Assembly (NCBI GenBank): GCA_016785015.1
Contig: JADHTJ010000014.1
Coordinates: 1-51,688, forward strand
Reading direction: 5' to 3'
Origin: Anaerolineales bacterium
GTDB lineage: Bacteria > Chloroflexota > Anaerolineae > Anaerolineales > UBA11858
DNA: 51,688 bases
The translations under genes were made by a program, and so were the position numbers. Shown one piece after another: positions 25,862 to 33,548 of the stretch (the first letter of the stretch is position 1; each line of letters opens with the position of its first letter). The notes under the pieces are model-generated. The model had not been told where the DNA came from and searched no databases. It was given only the letters and a program-made list of their open reading frames with translations.

Positions 25862-25900
25862 AAAAATAGGGCTGCATCTCATCGATACAGCCCTATTTTT
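25862..25900. terminator. Bidirectional terminator
   Basis: AAAAATAGGGCTG (25862-25874) pairs perfectly with CAGCCCTATTTTT (25888-25900) around a 13-base loop. A-run and T-run flank the GC core, so it works on both strands, between the plus-strand GlsB-like gene and the minus-strand URO-D family gene. Confidence 0.9.
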
Positions 25901-25918
25901 CTTCGTGCAATTCGTCGT

Positions 25919-26887
25919 CTATACTAATTTTTCCAACAATTCCCGGTAGTACTGGTAGTTCTCAAAGGGGATGTACTCTCGCACGCGACCATCTAGCAAT
26001 GGAATATACCCACCCTGCTCTAAAAGTGGAGGCACGACGCGCTCAACTTCTCGCTTAATTGCAGCCTTATCCCCTAGCAAATTATCCAGGTCAATGCCTG
26101 CCATCAACCGAAGATCATTACCAAACTCACGACGGATATCCAGATAATCCATGGCGGTTGGTTCTACTTCACAGGCCCAAAGACAGTTGATACCATAATC
26201 AATAGCACCAGGAATGATCACTCGCGTGTTGGCATATGTACGCAAGATGCGCGACTCTACGCCATGCTTATCCACAACTTCCATCAGCGGTCGAAGACTC
26301 TTGAGTACATATTCCTCGTGCATTTTAGGAGAAACTAACGAGCCATCATTACCTCCAATCGGCTCGCTGAAAACTACTGCATCAACCATCACATCTTGCA
26401 GAATGCGGTCGGTCAATTTGGCTGCGAATTCTCCATACAGATTCATCAACTCGATTACAAAATCGGGCTCGTCCGTGAGCAAATACATCACTTCTTCGAA
26501 TCGTCCCCATCCCATCACACCCAATGTCAGGAACAACCCTTCGTGGACACGCAGCATGAGAGGGTAATCCCGCTCGCGCAATCCCTTAACTCGTTTATTC
26601 CAATTATCTGGCATTCGAATTGGATCGTCTGGATCAAGGTTGGCACGCAGATTATCTAACTCGGACACACTCGTAGGCCATTGCTCCAGGGACGGGTGAG
26701 GGTCTAAATTTAGATAAATCTCCTCGCGCCGATCATAGGCAAACTTTCTTGCAAGATCCTTTTCGGTTCTTACCCCATGTTGTTTCCACTTTTTGAAAAC
26801 CCCCGAACGGATTCCCTCTCCAAAGAGAGGTACTCGATCAGGATTGCCTCTGTGCAGGGTTTCAAGAAATCGTTGACGACTATTCAT
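25919..26887 (-). CDS. Uroporphyrinogen decarboxylase (URO-D) superfamily protein
   Basis: A 322-residue cytosolic TIM-barrel protein of the URO-D superfamily. It begins MNSRQRFLETLHRGNPDRVP, typical for the methyltransferase-like branch (MtaA/CmuA relatives) rather than true HemE. Further landmarks are VVFSEPIGGNDGSLVSPKMHEEYV and LMAGIDLDNLLG near the C-terminus. No heme gene is nearby, so a methyl-transfer or other role is more likely, but the substrate is unknown. The start is the ATG at 26887, eight bases after AGGAGG. The GTG six codons upstream overlaps that site. It is convergent with the GlsB-like gene. Confidence 0.82.
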   Translation of the reverse strand: MNSRQRFLETLHRGNPDRVPLFGEGIRSGVFKKWKQHGVRTEKDLARKFAYDRREEIYLNLDPHPSLEQWPTSVSELDNLRANLDPDDPIRMPDNWNKRVKGLRERDYPLMLRVHEGLFLTLGVMGWGRFEEVMYLLTDEPDFVIELMNLYGEFAAKLTDRILQDVMVDAVVFSEPIGGNDGSLVSPKMHEEYVLKSLRPLMEVVDKHGVESRILRTYANTRVIIPGAIDYGINCLWACEVEPTAMDYLDIRREFGNDLRLMAGIDLDNLLGDKAAIKREVERVVPPLLEQGGYIPLLDGRVREYIPFENYQYYRELLEKLV

Positions 26888-27165
26888 GTTGGCAGCCTCC
26901 TGCACAATATTTTACCCCGATACTAGCTTAACATTTTGAACTTTATTGGGGAATTCGTTATGCTACCGTCTATGAACACACTTTATACGGAAATATTATG
27001 GCGTTGACCATGCAACTGTTGGAACCTTCCAGCGACTTCAATTTTTGGAAAACCCTATCGATGCCGGATATTCACTTGCTCGAAGCAGGTTCAGATAAAG
27101 GTACCTAGATTCATCACTTATGGAGTGATATCAGTTGATCATGATCTCTCTCATATTCCCCCAGA
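26888..27165 (+). other. Gap between URO-D and Kef-type genes; one doubtful 36-codon ORF
   Basis: No convincing gene. A plus-strand ORF of 36 codons runs 26998-27108 (begins MALTMQLLEP, contains FNFWKTLSMPD, ends SDKGT). It has no ribosome site and no family I know, and could be a remnant. A small hairpin ATCACT/AGTGAT lies near 27114-27130 without a T-run. Confidence 0.3.
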
Positions 27166-29040
27166 TCAAACCCCTAACATCAAACGAGATTTCTCTATAC
27201 AGGTATATGGACCAATCACTGTAAGTTGATCACCGCTCTCCAGGTGGGTATCTCCATTGGGCACGATCAACTGCTCATTCTTCCGCACCGCCAGAATCAT
27301 CAAATCTTCTGGTAAATCCAGATCCCGTAAAGGTTGATGTAACATGTTGGCATTACGTACAGTGACCTCGCAAACTTCTTTGTCATCATCAGTCCGGGTT
27401 AGCAACTCATAAATTGTAGGGTTGCGTATGAGCAGCGCCAGCAACATTGCTTGATCTGTTGCAGCGTTCATGGGGGTTACACCGATCTTCTCAAAACGTT
27501 GGATTTCCCCCGGCACAGTGACTCGAGAGACCACATGATCGATACCATATGTAGAGCGCACGAAATCGCACACGCGATAATTTTTCTCTACGTTGCTATA
27601 AACACATACCAGTCGATTAGCCTGATTCAAATAAGGTTCAGCAGCAGGATCGTACCGGTCTGCGCGTGCGAGTATCGCTTCGAAGCCGCGGTTGCGAGCA
27701 CGCTCTATTCGCTCTTCTTTTGAATCGATGATCACGACTTGATCATTGTGTCCGCGGATTTGTTCGGCTACTTGCAACGCCAAAATCCCAGCACCCACTA
27801 CGATGGTCGGGCGTTGTTCATCGCGCTCACCCTCGGGAGCAGTACGAACAAAGATCAACGGAGCCAACGTAACCGTAATAATCGCCACCAGGATGATAGC
27901 CGCGTTGACGGGATCCGTGATCACGCCCAAACGCAGTCCGATGGCAGAAGCCGCGATGATCAACGATAAACGTGCTGAGAGCAGCGATCCAGCACTGAGA
28001 GTCTCACGCCAGCTAAAATTCAAACGGAATACCAGCGAAGGCAGCATCTTCACCAAGATCGCCGCCACCAGCAAAATAGGTAATAAGAGCAGCGCTTGAG
28101 ATGAAGATGCCAGGGCTGCAAGGTTGAAATCCACCCCCACCATGATGAAGAAAATTGGAATAAAGAAGCCAAAACCAAAAGATTCTAACTGGTGCATGGT
28201 TTCCGCATCTTCATGAGTACTTAGTAAGGAGACAATTGCTCCAGCTAAAAACGCACCCAAGATGATTTCCGTTCCTAACATCTCAGCCAGAGCGACAAAG
28301 ATCAGCATGATCGTAAAGGCAATGCGGATTTTAATTTGAGCGGTCGCCGTGCTGAGTTCATCCAGCAGGCGGCGCACCCCAGGGATGCGGTTGAAAAACA
28401 ACATTCCAAACTGGTACATCAGGAAAAACGCCACAAAGAGCACACCAATGAGCAGAATATCTAGGGTTAGGCCATGGGATAGTGCTGCTACGACTACCGT
28501 GATCAACAGCATGGTGGCAAAATCAGCGATCAAAGCAGCGATAAGCAAAGTCTGCCCAAAGCGTCCGCTGCTCAGGCCGCGCTCTTTGAGCACTGGTACT
28601 ACCACACCGAGAGAGGTTGTTGAAAGGATCAAGGCTATCATCCAAGGATTGGAAACCAATTCCATCTTGACCAGCAAAAATCCTACTAGAGAAGACAAGG
28701 TCAAGGTTAAGACGAAGCTCAACCCGCCTAACGGCAATGGCCCCCAAGGTTGTTTCCCTGATTGTGCGCGCCCTGAGGACATTGAACCGATGCTGGAGAA
28801 ATCGATCTCCATGCCTGAAAGGAACATCAAAAAGACAAAACCTAATTCAGCCAGTAGATCTAGAATAGGATCATGGTGCTGCACCCATCCCAGGCCACTG
28901 CGACCGACGATGATGCCGACAATGATCTCTCCAACAACGATGGGCAAACGCAGGCGCTTAAATCGTGAAAGTGTAATTGGAACAAGCAACGCTAACATTA
29001 CAACGATCAACAGGGGATAAAACGATAAAGATTCTTCCAT
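27166..29040 (-). CDS. Kef-type (CPA2) monovalent cation:proton antiporter with TrkA domains
   Basis: A 624-residue inner-membrane antiporter. The first 390 residues or so make about 12 helices of a Na+/H+-exchanger fold, with GEIIVGIIVGRSGLGW, FLMFLSGMEIDF and a membrane region LGTEIILGAFLAGAIVS. A TrkA-N Rossmann domain (about 410-530) follows, with IVVGAGILALQVAEQI and the acidic VVIIDSKEER, then a TrkA-C domain (about 545-624). The glycine-rich loop is GAGILA, so the third Gly is Ala, which may alter nucleotide control. Such proteins export K+ or Na+ in exchange for protons. It lies downstream of lipA but behind a terminator-like hairpin, so it is probably a separate unit. Confidence 0.88.
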   Translation of the reverse strand: MEESLSFYPLLIVVMLALLVPITLSRFKRLRLPIVVGEIIVGIIVGRSGLGWVQHHDPILDLLAELGFVFLMFLSGMEIDFSSIGSMSSGRAQSGKQPWGPLPLGGLSFVLTLTLSSLVGFLLVKMELVSNPWMIALILSTTSLGVVVPVLKERGLSSGRFGQTLLIAALIADFATMLLITVVVAALSHGLTLDILLIGVLFVAFFLMYQFGMLFFNRIPGVRRLLDELSTATAQIKIRIAFTIMLIFVALAEMLGTEIILGAFLAGAIVSLLSTHEDAETMHQLESFGFGFFIPIFFIMVGVDFNLAALASSSQALLLLPILLVAAILVKMLPSLVFRLNFSWRETLSAGSLLSARLSLIIAASAIGLRLGVITDPVNAAIILVAIITVTLAPLIFVRTAPEGERDEQRPTIVVGAGILALQVAEQIRGHNDQVVIIDSKEERIERARNRGFEAILARADRYDPAAEPYLNQANRLVCVYSNVEKNYRVCDFVRSTYGIDHVVSRVTVPGEIQRFEKIGVTPMNAATDQAMLLALLIRNPTIYELLTRTDDDKEVCEVTVRNANMLHQPLRDLDLPEDLMILAVRKNEQLIVPNGDTHLESGDQLTVIGPYTCIEKSRLMLGV

Positions 29041-29069
29041 ATTTTCTCTCTATTTTCCACCAAGATAAA

Positions 29070-29103
29070 GGAGCACTAAGGATTATATCTCTCTTAGTGC
29101 TCC
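29070..29103 (-). terminator. Hairpin terminator after lipA
   Basis: GGAGCACTAAG (29070-29080) pairs perfectly, 11 bp, with CTTAGTGCTCC (29093-29103). On the minus strand it is followed by TTTATCTTG, a modest U-tract. It lies 30 bases past the lipA stop and 30 bases before the antiporter gene. Confidence 0.65.
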
Positions 29104-29132
29104 CTTGTAATCATCAAGTTACTTAAAATCTT

Positions 29133-30080
29133 TTATTTTGGTTTTTTATCACCATACAACTTGCGGTGAACGATGCTTAATTCACGCACTTGATCTACAG
29201 CCCGATATGATGAACGCACCAACGGCGCACTCTCTACCCATTGAAAGCCAATCTCCAAACCGAATTGCTTGAGTTCTTCGAATTCTTCCGGTGTGTAATA
29301 GCACTCGATGGGCAAATGTTTGCGACTGGGCTGCAAATATTGACCAATGGTTAGAATATCAACACCCCAATCGCGCTGATCGCGCATCGTGGTCTTGATT
29401 TCATCCATCGTTTCACCCAAACCCACCATAATGCCCGACTTGGTGAGTACTTCGGGGTCAAGCTTCTTGGCATTGCGCAGAGTTTCCCCAGCCCAGGCAT
29501 AATTATCCTGCGGTTGGACACCCTTAAACAAGCGTTGCACAGTCTCCACATTGTGATTGAGAATCTCAGGGCGAGCTTCCATGACTATGCGCAGAGCTTC
29601 TACGCTGCCCTTGAAATCGGGAATCAATACCTCGATGGAACATCCTGGCAGCAACTCACGAATACGCCGGATCACCATAGCAAAAATCGGCGCGCCCCCA
29701 TCGCGACGGTCATCGCGATTGACGCTGGTGATTACCGCATGTTTGAGCTTCATTTTAGCTACGGCCTGGGCAATGCGCTCGGGCTCATCCCAATCTAAAA
29801 ACGACGGTTTTCCATGTTTAATATCGCAAAAGCCGCACGTACGCGTACACACATCCCCCAACATCAAGAATGTTGCCGTACCCGCTCCCCAGCACTCGCC
29901 CAAATTGGGGCACATGGCCTCTTCGCAAACGGTGTGCAATTCCTTGGACCGCATCAGGTTCTGTATTTCCTGGTAGGTTTCACCCATGGGGGCACGTACC
30001 TTGATCCACGGCGGACGTCGCTTGGGAGTGGTATCAATTTCTATGGATTTAATTCGATCACGGGTTGGGGTAACAGGCAT
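29133..30080 (-). CDS. lipA: Lipoyl synthase
   Basis: Radical-SAM enzyme (315 aa) that inserts two sulfur atoms into protein-bound octanoyl chains to make lipoyl groups. The auxiliary-cluster cysteines are Cys52, Cys57 and Cys63 ([12 protein letters not shown]), the radical-SAM cysteines Cys78, Cys82 and Cys85 (CTRTCGFC), and the C-terminal RSSYRA supplies the Ser ligand of the auxiliary cluster. AAGGAG stands six bases before the ATG. No lipB or lipoyl-dependent dehydrogenase gene is adjacent. It is transcribed away from the NfeD-type gene's 3' end through a repeat-containing spacer. Confidence 0.97.
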   Translation of the reverse strand: MPVTPTRDRIKSIEIDTTPKRRPPWIKVRAPMGETYQEIQNLMRSKELHTVCEEAMCPNLGECWGAGTATFLMLGDVCTRTCGFCDIKHGKPSFLDWDEPERIAQAVAKMKLKHAVITSVNRDDRRDGGAPIFAMVIRRIRELLPGCSIEVLIPDFKGSVEALRIVMEARPEILNHNVETVQRLFKGVQPQDNYAWAGETLRNAKKLDPEVLTKSGIMVGLGETMDEIKTTMRDQRDWGVDILTIGQYLQPSRKHLPIECYYTPEEFEELKQFGLEIGFQWVESAPLVRSSYRAVDQVRELSIVHRKLYGDKKPK

Positions 30081-30162
30081 GAATTCTCCTTGAATGCTGC
30101 AAATCGCCCCTAATTCTACCCCTCCTATCCACTTTGATCAAATAAGAGGAGTATATGAATCA

Positions 30163-30191
30163 ATAGAGACGTTCCGTCGGAACGTCTCTAT
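30163..30191. repeat. Palindromic repeat TAGAGACGTTCC...GGAACGTCTCTA
   Basis: AGAGACGTTCC (30165-30175) and GGAACGTCTCT (30179-30189) are perfect inverted copies around GTC, extended by two A/T pairs to 13 bp. There is no T-run on the minus strand beyond TATTGATTC. The sequence has the look of the GAGACGTT..AACGTCTC repeat found scattered in Chloroflexota and cyanobacteria (recollection). It lies between the NfeD-type gene and lipA. Confidence 0.65.
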
Positions 30192-30211
30192 AATTATTAT
30201 TGGCAAATCAA

Positions 30212-31540
30212 CTAATTTTGGATTTCTTCGACCTTGAGGCGAATCCCGCTAACTGACAGGACTTCCACGCGGGAACCTGGGGTGATCGGCGTGCCCTGGG
30301 CGGATTCTGCGCTCCAAAGCTCGCCGCCTACTTGCACAGAACCAGGCCCGAAAACAGGAATCTCATCTCTGACTGTACCCACGCGTCCCACCAGGGCTTC
30401 GCGACCTGTGCGAACTGGTACCCTTTGTGCGCGAATTGCGAATGCCAGGGCAACAGCAAATATCCCCCCCGTAATTAATGAGCTGACAACAACCAAGGGC
30501 ACAGAAACACGCTGGAATTGCGGCGTCGCCGGGGAATTGAACAGTACCAATGCCCCAACAATTAATGAGCCGACTCCTGCGGCAGTGAGCGCTCCGTGCG
30601 TTGGCGCTTTGATATCCAAAACAAACAGCACAAACGCGGTCGCTAAGAAAATCAACCCAAACCAATTGACCGGCAAAACCCCCAACCCGAATGTCGCCAG
30701 GGAAAGACAGACAACGCCGATGAAACCCGCCGTCCATCCGCCCGGGTTGGAGAGCTCGATCAAAATTGCCTGAACGCCAATAGTTAACAAAATGAAGACA
30801 ATATTTGGGTTAGTCAAGACGGATAAGAGCTGCTCAATCAACGTGAGCTCCATACTGGTGACTTCGGCGTTGGCAGTTTGCAGTGTGCTTTCACCATCCA
30901 GCGTTTCAACCTTATAGCCATCCAATTGGCTTAGTAGATCATGCACATCGTTGGCAATGATATCTACGAGCCCTGCATCCAAAGCTTCACTCGATGATAC
31001 CGCGATAGCATCTTCGATGGTCGCTTCAGCTAAAGCAATCGCATCAAAACCGCGTCCTTCAGCCAAAGAGCGAATCTGCGCCTTGAGTATTTCTTTTACC
31101 TTGGCTTCCATAGTTTCGCCAATATCTTCCCCCTGCGAGCCAACAGGACTTGCAGCGCCGATGGCTGTTTCAGGCGCCATTGCCGCCACGTGCCCGGCCA
31201 GAGTGATCACCGTTCCAGCGCTGCCTGCAACAGCCCCACGCGGGGCAACATAAACCACCACCGGTATTTTGCTGGCGCGGATGATCTCAACAATATCGCC
31301 CATGACATCTACACCACCCCCGGGCGTGTTGAGTTGGAATATCAGCACCTCTGCGCCGCGCTGTTCGGCTAAACGAATGCCGCGCTTCAGGTATTCGGCC
31401 ATGGTCGGCGTGATTGCGCCATCTGCGGTGAGCACCATTGCCAATGGCATATCATCCTGAGCCTGAGCAAACGGCGTCAAGATAAACCCAAATAAAAGAA
31501 CTACCCCTAGAATACCGATAAGAAGTTTAGCTTTATTCAC
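30212..31540 (-). CDS. NfeD-family membrane-bound ClpP-class serine protease
   Basis: A 442-residue protein. It has a signal peptide or anchor (about 1-28), then a ClpP/SppA-like protease domain with the oxyanion motif NTPGGGVDVM, the nucleophile segment APRGAVAGSAGT (Ser near 117) and the Lys-bearing EAKVKEILKAQIRSLAEGRG region. Four to five membrane helices (about 232-375) follow, and a C-terminal NfeD OB-fold (GREALVGRVGTVRDEIPVFG through RVEVLSVSGIRLKVEE). Homologues cleave stomatin-type proteins and usually sit next to a slipin gene. None is seen here, and the neighbour is an HhH membrane protein instead. It lies 13 bases after that gene. Confidence 0.88.
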   Translation of the reverse strand: MNKAKLLIGILGVVLLFGFILTPFAQAQDDMPLAMVLTADGAITPTMAEYLKRGIRLAEQRGAEVLIFQLNTPGGGVDVMGDIVEIIRASKIPVVVYVAPRGAVAGSAGTVITLAGHVAAMAPETAIGAASPVGSQGEDIGETMEAKVKEILKAQIRSLAEGRGFDAIALAEATIEDAIAVSSSEALDAGLVDIIANDVHDLLSQLDGYKVETLDGESTLQTANAEVTSMELTLIEQLLSVLTNPNIVFILLTIGVQAILIELSNPGGWTAGFIGVVCLSLATFGLGVLPVNWFGLIFLATAFVLFVLDIKAPTHGALTAAGVGSLIVGALVLFNSPATPQFQRVSVPLVVVSSLITGGIFAVALAFAIRAQRVPVRTGREALVGRVGTVRDEIPVFGPGSVQVGGELWSAESAQGTPITPGSRVEVLSVSGIRLKVEEIQN

Positions 31541-31553
31541 TTTTCACTCACCA

Positions 31554-31973
31554 TTATCCACTAAGTTTGCTCGCCTGTTTGATCCAATCCGATGGATCAG
31601 GGGCACGCCCGGTGGCAGCCCTGAAAATTTCTTGTACATCAGTAGGTTTCATCTGGGCAAGTTTGGTAAATGTGGCAACTCCAGCCTCAGCGAGCACAGC
31701 AGCATATTTTGGGCCAATGCCATCAATGCTGGTTAGATCATCTGGTTCCACTGATGCAGCCTTGGGCTTTGCTGCTGGTACATGTTTGGAAGCCGGTTCC
31801 ACTTCATCGGGTGGCAAGACAACTCGCGAATCTGGTTTCTCTACCTCTTCCTGGCGTTGATTCTGCAGCCACCACCATACGACCATCGCAGCGGCCAGGC
31901 CGAGTTTCAGTCCATAACGCCAGGGAGAAAAGCGTTTACGTCGCGCTGAAAAGAGGGAATATCTAATTTTCAT
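31554..31973 (-). CDS. Membrane-anchored helix-hairpin-helix protein
   Basis: A 139-residue protein. A basic N-terminus (MKIRYSLFSARRKRFSPWRY) precedes one membrane helix (GLKLGLAAAMVVWWWLQ), then comes a Pro/Lys linker and a C-terminal HhH domain of the type LTSIDGIGPKYAAVLAEAG with FTKLAQMKPTDVQEIF. Such HhH domains bind DNA non-specifically or mediate protein contacts. The role of a tethered one is unknown. The ATG at 31973 is chosen because it overlaps the upstream gene by 11 bases; the longer frame to 32063 runs inside that gene. It is followed after 13 bases by the NfeD-type protease. Confidence 0.72.
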   Translation of the reverse strand: MKIRYSLFSARRKRFSPWRYGLKLGLAAAMVVWWWLQNQRQEEVEKPDSRVVLPPDEVEPASKHVPAAKPKAASVEPDDLTSIDGIGPKYAAVLAEAGVATFTKLAQMKPTDVQEIFRAATGRAPDPSDWIKQASKLSG

Positions 31974-32853
31974 CTGATTGCTCCTTCTCAATATTGTCAT
32001 CATTGTCATCATTGTCTCCACGCAATAGCATAGCGCCAACGTAGAACGATGGCACTTGCCCAATAAGGATCAAAGAAAAGAACGCCATGTAGAAAACTCT
32101 GATCGTCGGCAGCATATCAACAGATTTCTCTCCCAATTCCACTAGAGAAACCTGCATATCAAGAAAATTTTCTTCCAGCGCTTCAAGCTGTGGCTCAAGA
32201 TCTTCAACCTGCTGGTTGACTGCATAAAGATCATCGGCCAGGACTGCAAGATCATCACGCAAAGTCAGCAGGTTCAAGCTGGCGGTATTGAGGTCATTTT
32301 CCATCCGGCGCAGATCTTCAGGGATATCTTTCAGGTTTCTACTCAACTCCTCGAGGGCCTGATCTAACGGCACTTCAGGATCATAATCTATTCCTAAACC
32401 TACAGTCCAATCAGCACCGAAGAAATTGGGGACCGTGAGCTGTAGCGCAGACAGAAAGGTCAAGGTTTCATCCACCGCGGCAGCCGTTTCGATCAATGTG
32501 GGCATGGATGCTTGCACACCATCCATAGCTTCAGGTACATCCTGGGCGATAATCTGAGATGCTTCATCGATCAACGGGCGCGTATCTGTAAGAGTAAAGG
32601 TAACATCAACAATTGCGTCACGAACTGTGTCCAATGAGTTCTCCACTGTAACAAGCACATCGCCTGATTCTTCAAGAAGATCAGTTGCAATGATCAAATT
32701 TTCGTGCGCCATTGCCAGGTTTCGATTCAGCAATTCTTTAGAAGACTGAATAATTTTATCGCCCAATAAAAGACCAGCAATGCTTATCACAGACCAAACC
32801 AAGCTTACAAGAATTCGAATCATCCCCATAATCGGCGATATGTTTGTATGCAT
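31963..32853 (-). CDS. Membrane protein with long coiled-coil region
   Basis: A 296-residue protein of unknown function. It has an N-terminal membrane helix (about 11-31), a long helical acidic middle of about 200 residues with regular Leu/Val spacing (for example NDLNTASLNLLTLRDDLAVL and VNQQVEDLEPQLEALEENFL), and a second membrane helix near 252-274. A short acidic tail containing DNDDNDDN is encoded by tandem GACAATGAT units. The topology suggests a loop domain held by two anchors. No enzyme motif is seen. It is the first gene of a three-gene minus-strand unit with the HhH protein and the NfeD-type protease. Confidence 0.7.
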   Translation of the reverse strand: MHTNISPIMGMIRILVSLVWSVISIAGLLLGDKIIQSSKELLNRNLAMAHENLIIATDLLEESGDVLVTVENSLDTVRDAIVDVTFTLTDTRPLIDEASQIIAQDVPEAMDGVQASMPTLIETAAAVDETLTFLSALQLTVPNFFGADWTVGLGIDYDPEVPLDQALEELSRNLKDIPEDLRRMENDLNTASLNLLTLRDDLAVLADDLYAVNQQVEDLEPQLEALEENFLDMQVSLVELGEKSVDMLPTIRVFYMAFFSLILIGQVPSFYVGAMLLRGDNDDNDDNIEKEQSDEN

Positions 32854-32905
32854 ACAGATACTTTACAATAAAGTGTCCCTTTTCGCAACTACTTGTCAGC
32901 GATGC

Positions 32906-32934
32906 TTGACCCCAACTAAGCCTCACGGTAAAAT
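32906..32934 (+). promoter_or_regulatory. tRNA promoter
   Basis: TTGACC (32906-32911) and TAAAAT (32929-32934) are separated by exactly 17 bases. Transcription would start near 32941, about seven bases before the first tRNA. It drives both tRNA genes. Confidence 0.7.
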
Positions 32935-32947
32935 CGTCTCGCTCCAT

Positions 32948-33019
32948 GCGGGCGTCGCCAAGTGGTAAGGCATCAGCCTTCCAAGCTGACATTCGCCGGT
33001 TCGAATCCGGTCGCCCGCT
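32948..33019 (+). tRNA. tRNA-Gly (anticodon TCC)
   Basis: A 72-nucleotide cloverleaf. Acceptor GCGGGCG pairs with CGCCCGC, the D arm is GCC/GGC, the anticodon stem TCAGC/GCTGA holds the loop CTTCCAA (anticodon TCC), and the T arm contains GGTTCGAATCC. Discriminator base T. CCA is not encoded. It is followed three bases later by the next tRNA. Confidence 0.95.
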
Positions 33020-33022
33020 CTC

Positions 33023-33095
33023 GGGCCCATAGCTCAGTGGTCAGAGCGAGCGGCTCATAACCGCCAGGTCGTTGGTTCGATCCCAACTGGGCCCA
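33023..33095 (+). tRNA. tRNA with CAT anticodon (elongator Met, or Ile2)
   Basis: A 73-nucleotide cloverleaf. Acceptor GGGCCCA pairs with TGGGCCC, D arm GCTC/GAGC, anticodon stem AGCGG/CCGCC with a mismatch at the base (A27-C43), loop CTCATAA (anticodon CAT), T arm GTTGG/CCAAC. Discriminator A, then CC encoded but no final A. The first base pair is a normal G-C, so it is not initiator tRNA. CAT can be elongator Met, or Ile2 after lysidine modification; the sequence alone does not settle this. Confidence 0.9.
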
Positions 33096-33115
33096 CCTTT
33101 TTGACCAATTTAGAT

Positions 33116-33143
33116 GCGCAACTATAGAAGTTGCGCTTTTTTT
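33116..33143 (+). terminator. Terminator after the tRNA pair
   Basis: GCGCAACT (33116-33123) pairs with AGTTGCGC (33129-33136) around ATAGA, followed by seven T (33137-33143). A textbook rho-independent terminator. Confidence 0.92.
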
Positions 33144-33167
33144 GATTCCTAAACGTTCAAGCTAACT

Positions 33168-33548
33168 CTATATAAAGAAAACCTCGACAATTGGACTATG
33201 CTCAACAAGATCATCAACAGAATTACCCTGATCTCTGTACCACTTGGTTTCAGGTGAACTCATTATCTCTCTTCGGTCTTCAGGATCTTCAATAATTACT
33301 GCTCTCGCTGGAAGTTGGATGCTCACTGATTCTTTCAGACTAAACAGGAAATCAGGGTTTGTTTTCATATTCGCCAGCCAATCTCGCCTGACTGGTATAC
33401 CATCTCCGCCTCCAGCATCGGGTGTTCCGCAAATAATTATGCGGTCCCCTACTTTCGTAAACCAGATTTCGATCTTTCTTGCTAACCCCGACTTTGCACC
33501 AGTCGTAATAATATCTATCGTTTGATCTTTGTTTAGTGCTTCAATCAC
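33168..33548 (-). CDS. Ddn-like (deazaflavin/flavin-dependent nitroreductase family) protein
   Basis: A 126-residue split-barrel protein. The family mark is TTGAKSGLARKIEIWF near the N-terminus, then VGDRIIICGTPDAGG, the basic VRRDWLANMKTNPDF and a C-terminal RDQGN/VEVF strand. It resembles the F420-dependent nitroreductase/DUF385 group, but cofactor choice (F420, FMN or another) is not readable. It starts at a GTG sharing four bases (GTGA) with the stop of the reductive-dehalogenase-like gene, so the two are translated together. A role as redox partner of that protein is inference. Confidence 0.7.
   Translation of the reverse strand: MIEALNKDQTIDIITTGAKSGLARKIEIWFTKVGDRIIICGTPDAGGGDGIPVRRDWLANMKTNPDFLFSLKESVSIQLPARAVIIEDPEDRREIMSSPETKWYRDQGNSVDDLVEHSPIVEVFFI

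Noticed and set aside
26998-27108. 36-codon ORF as a real gene
   Set aside because: No ribosome-binding site, no recognisable motif and no support from neighbours; listed only as doubtful content of the gap.
28349-29020. Antisense open frame of 223 codons opposite the Kef-type antiporter gene
   Set aside because: Low-complexity Ser/Thr/Arg-rich translation, no start signal; the opposite strand encodes a complete antiporter.
30234-30773. Antisense open frame of 179 codons opposite the NfeD-type protease
   Set aside because: Shadow frame; the minus-strand gene has full domain structure.
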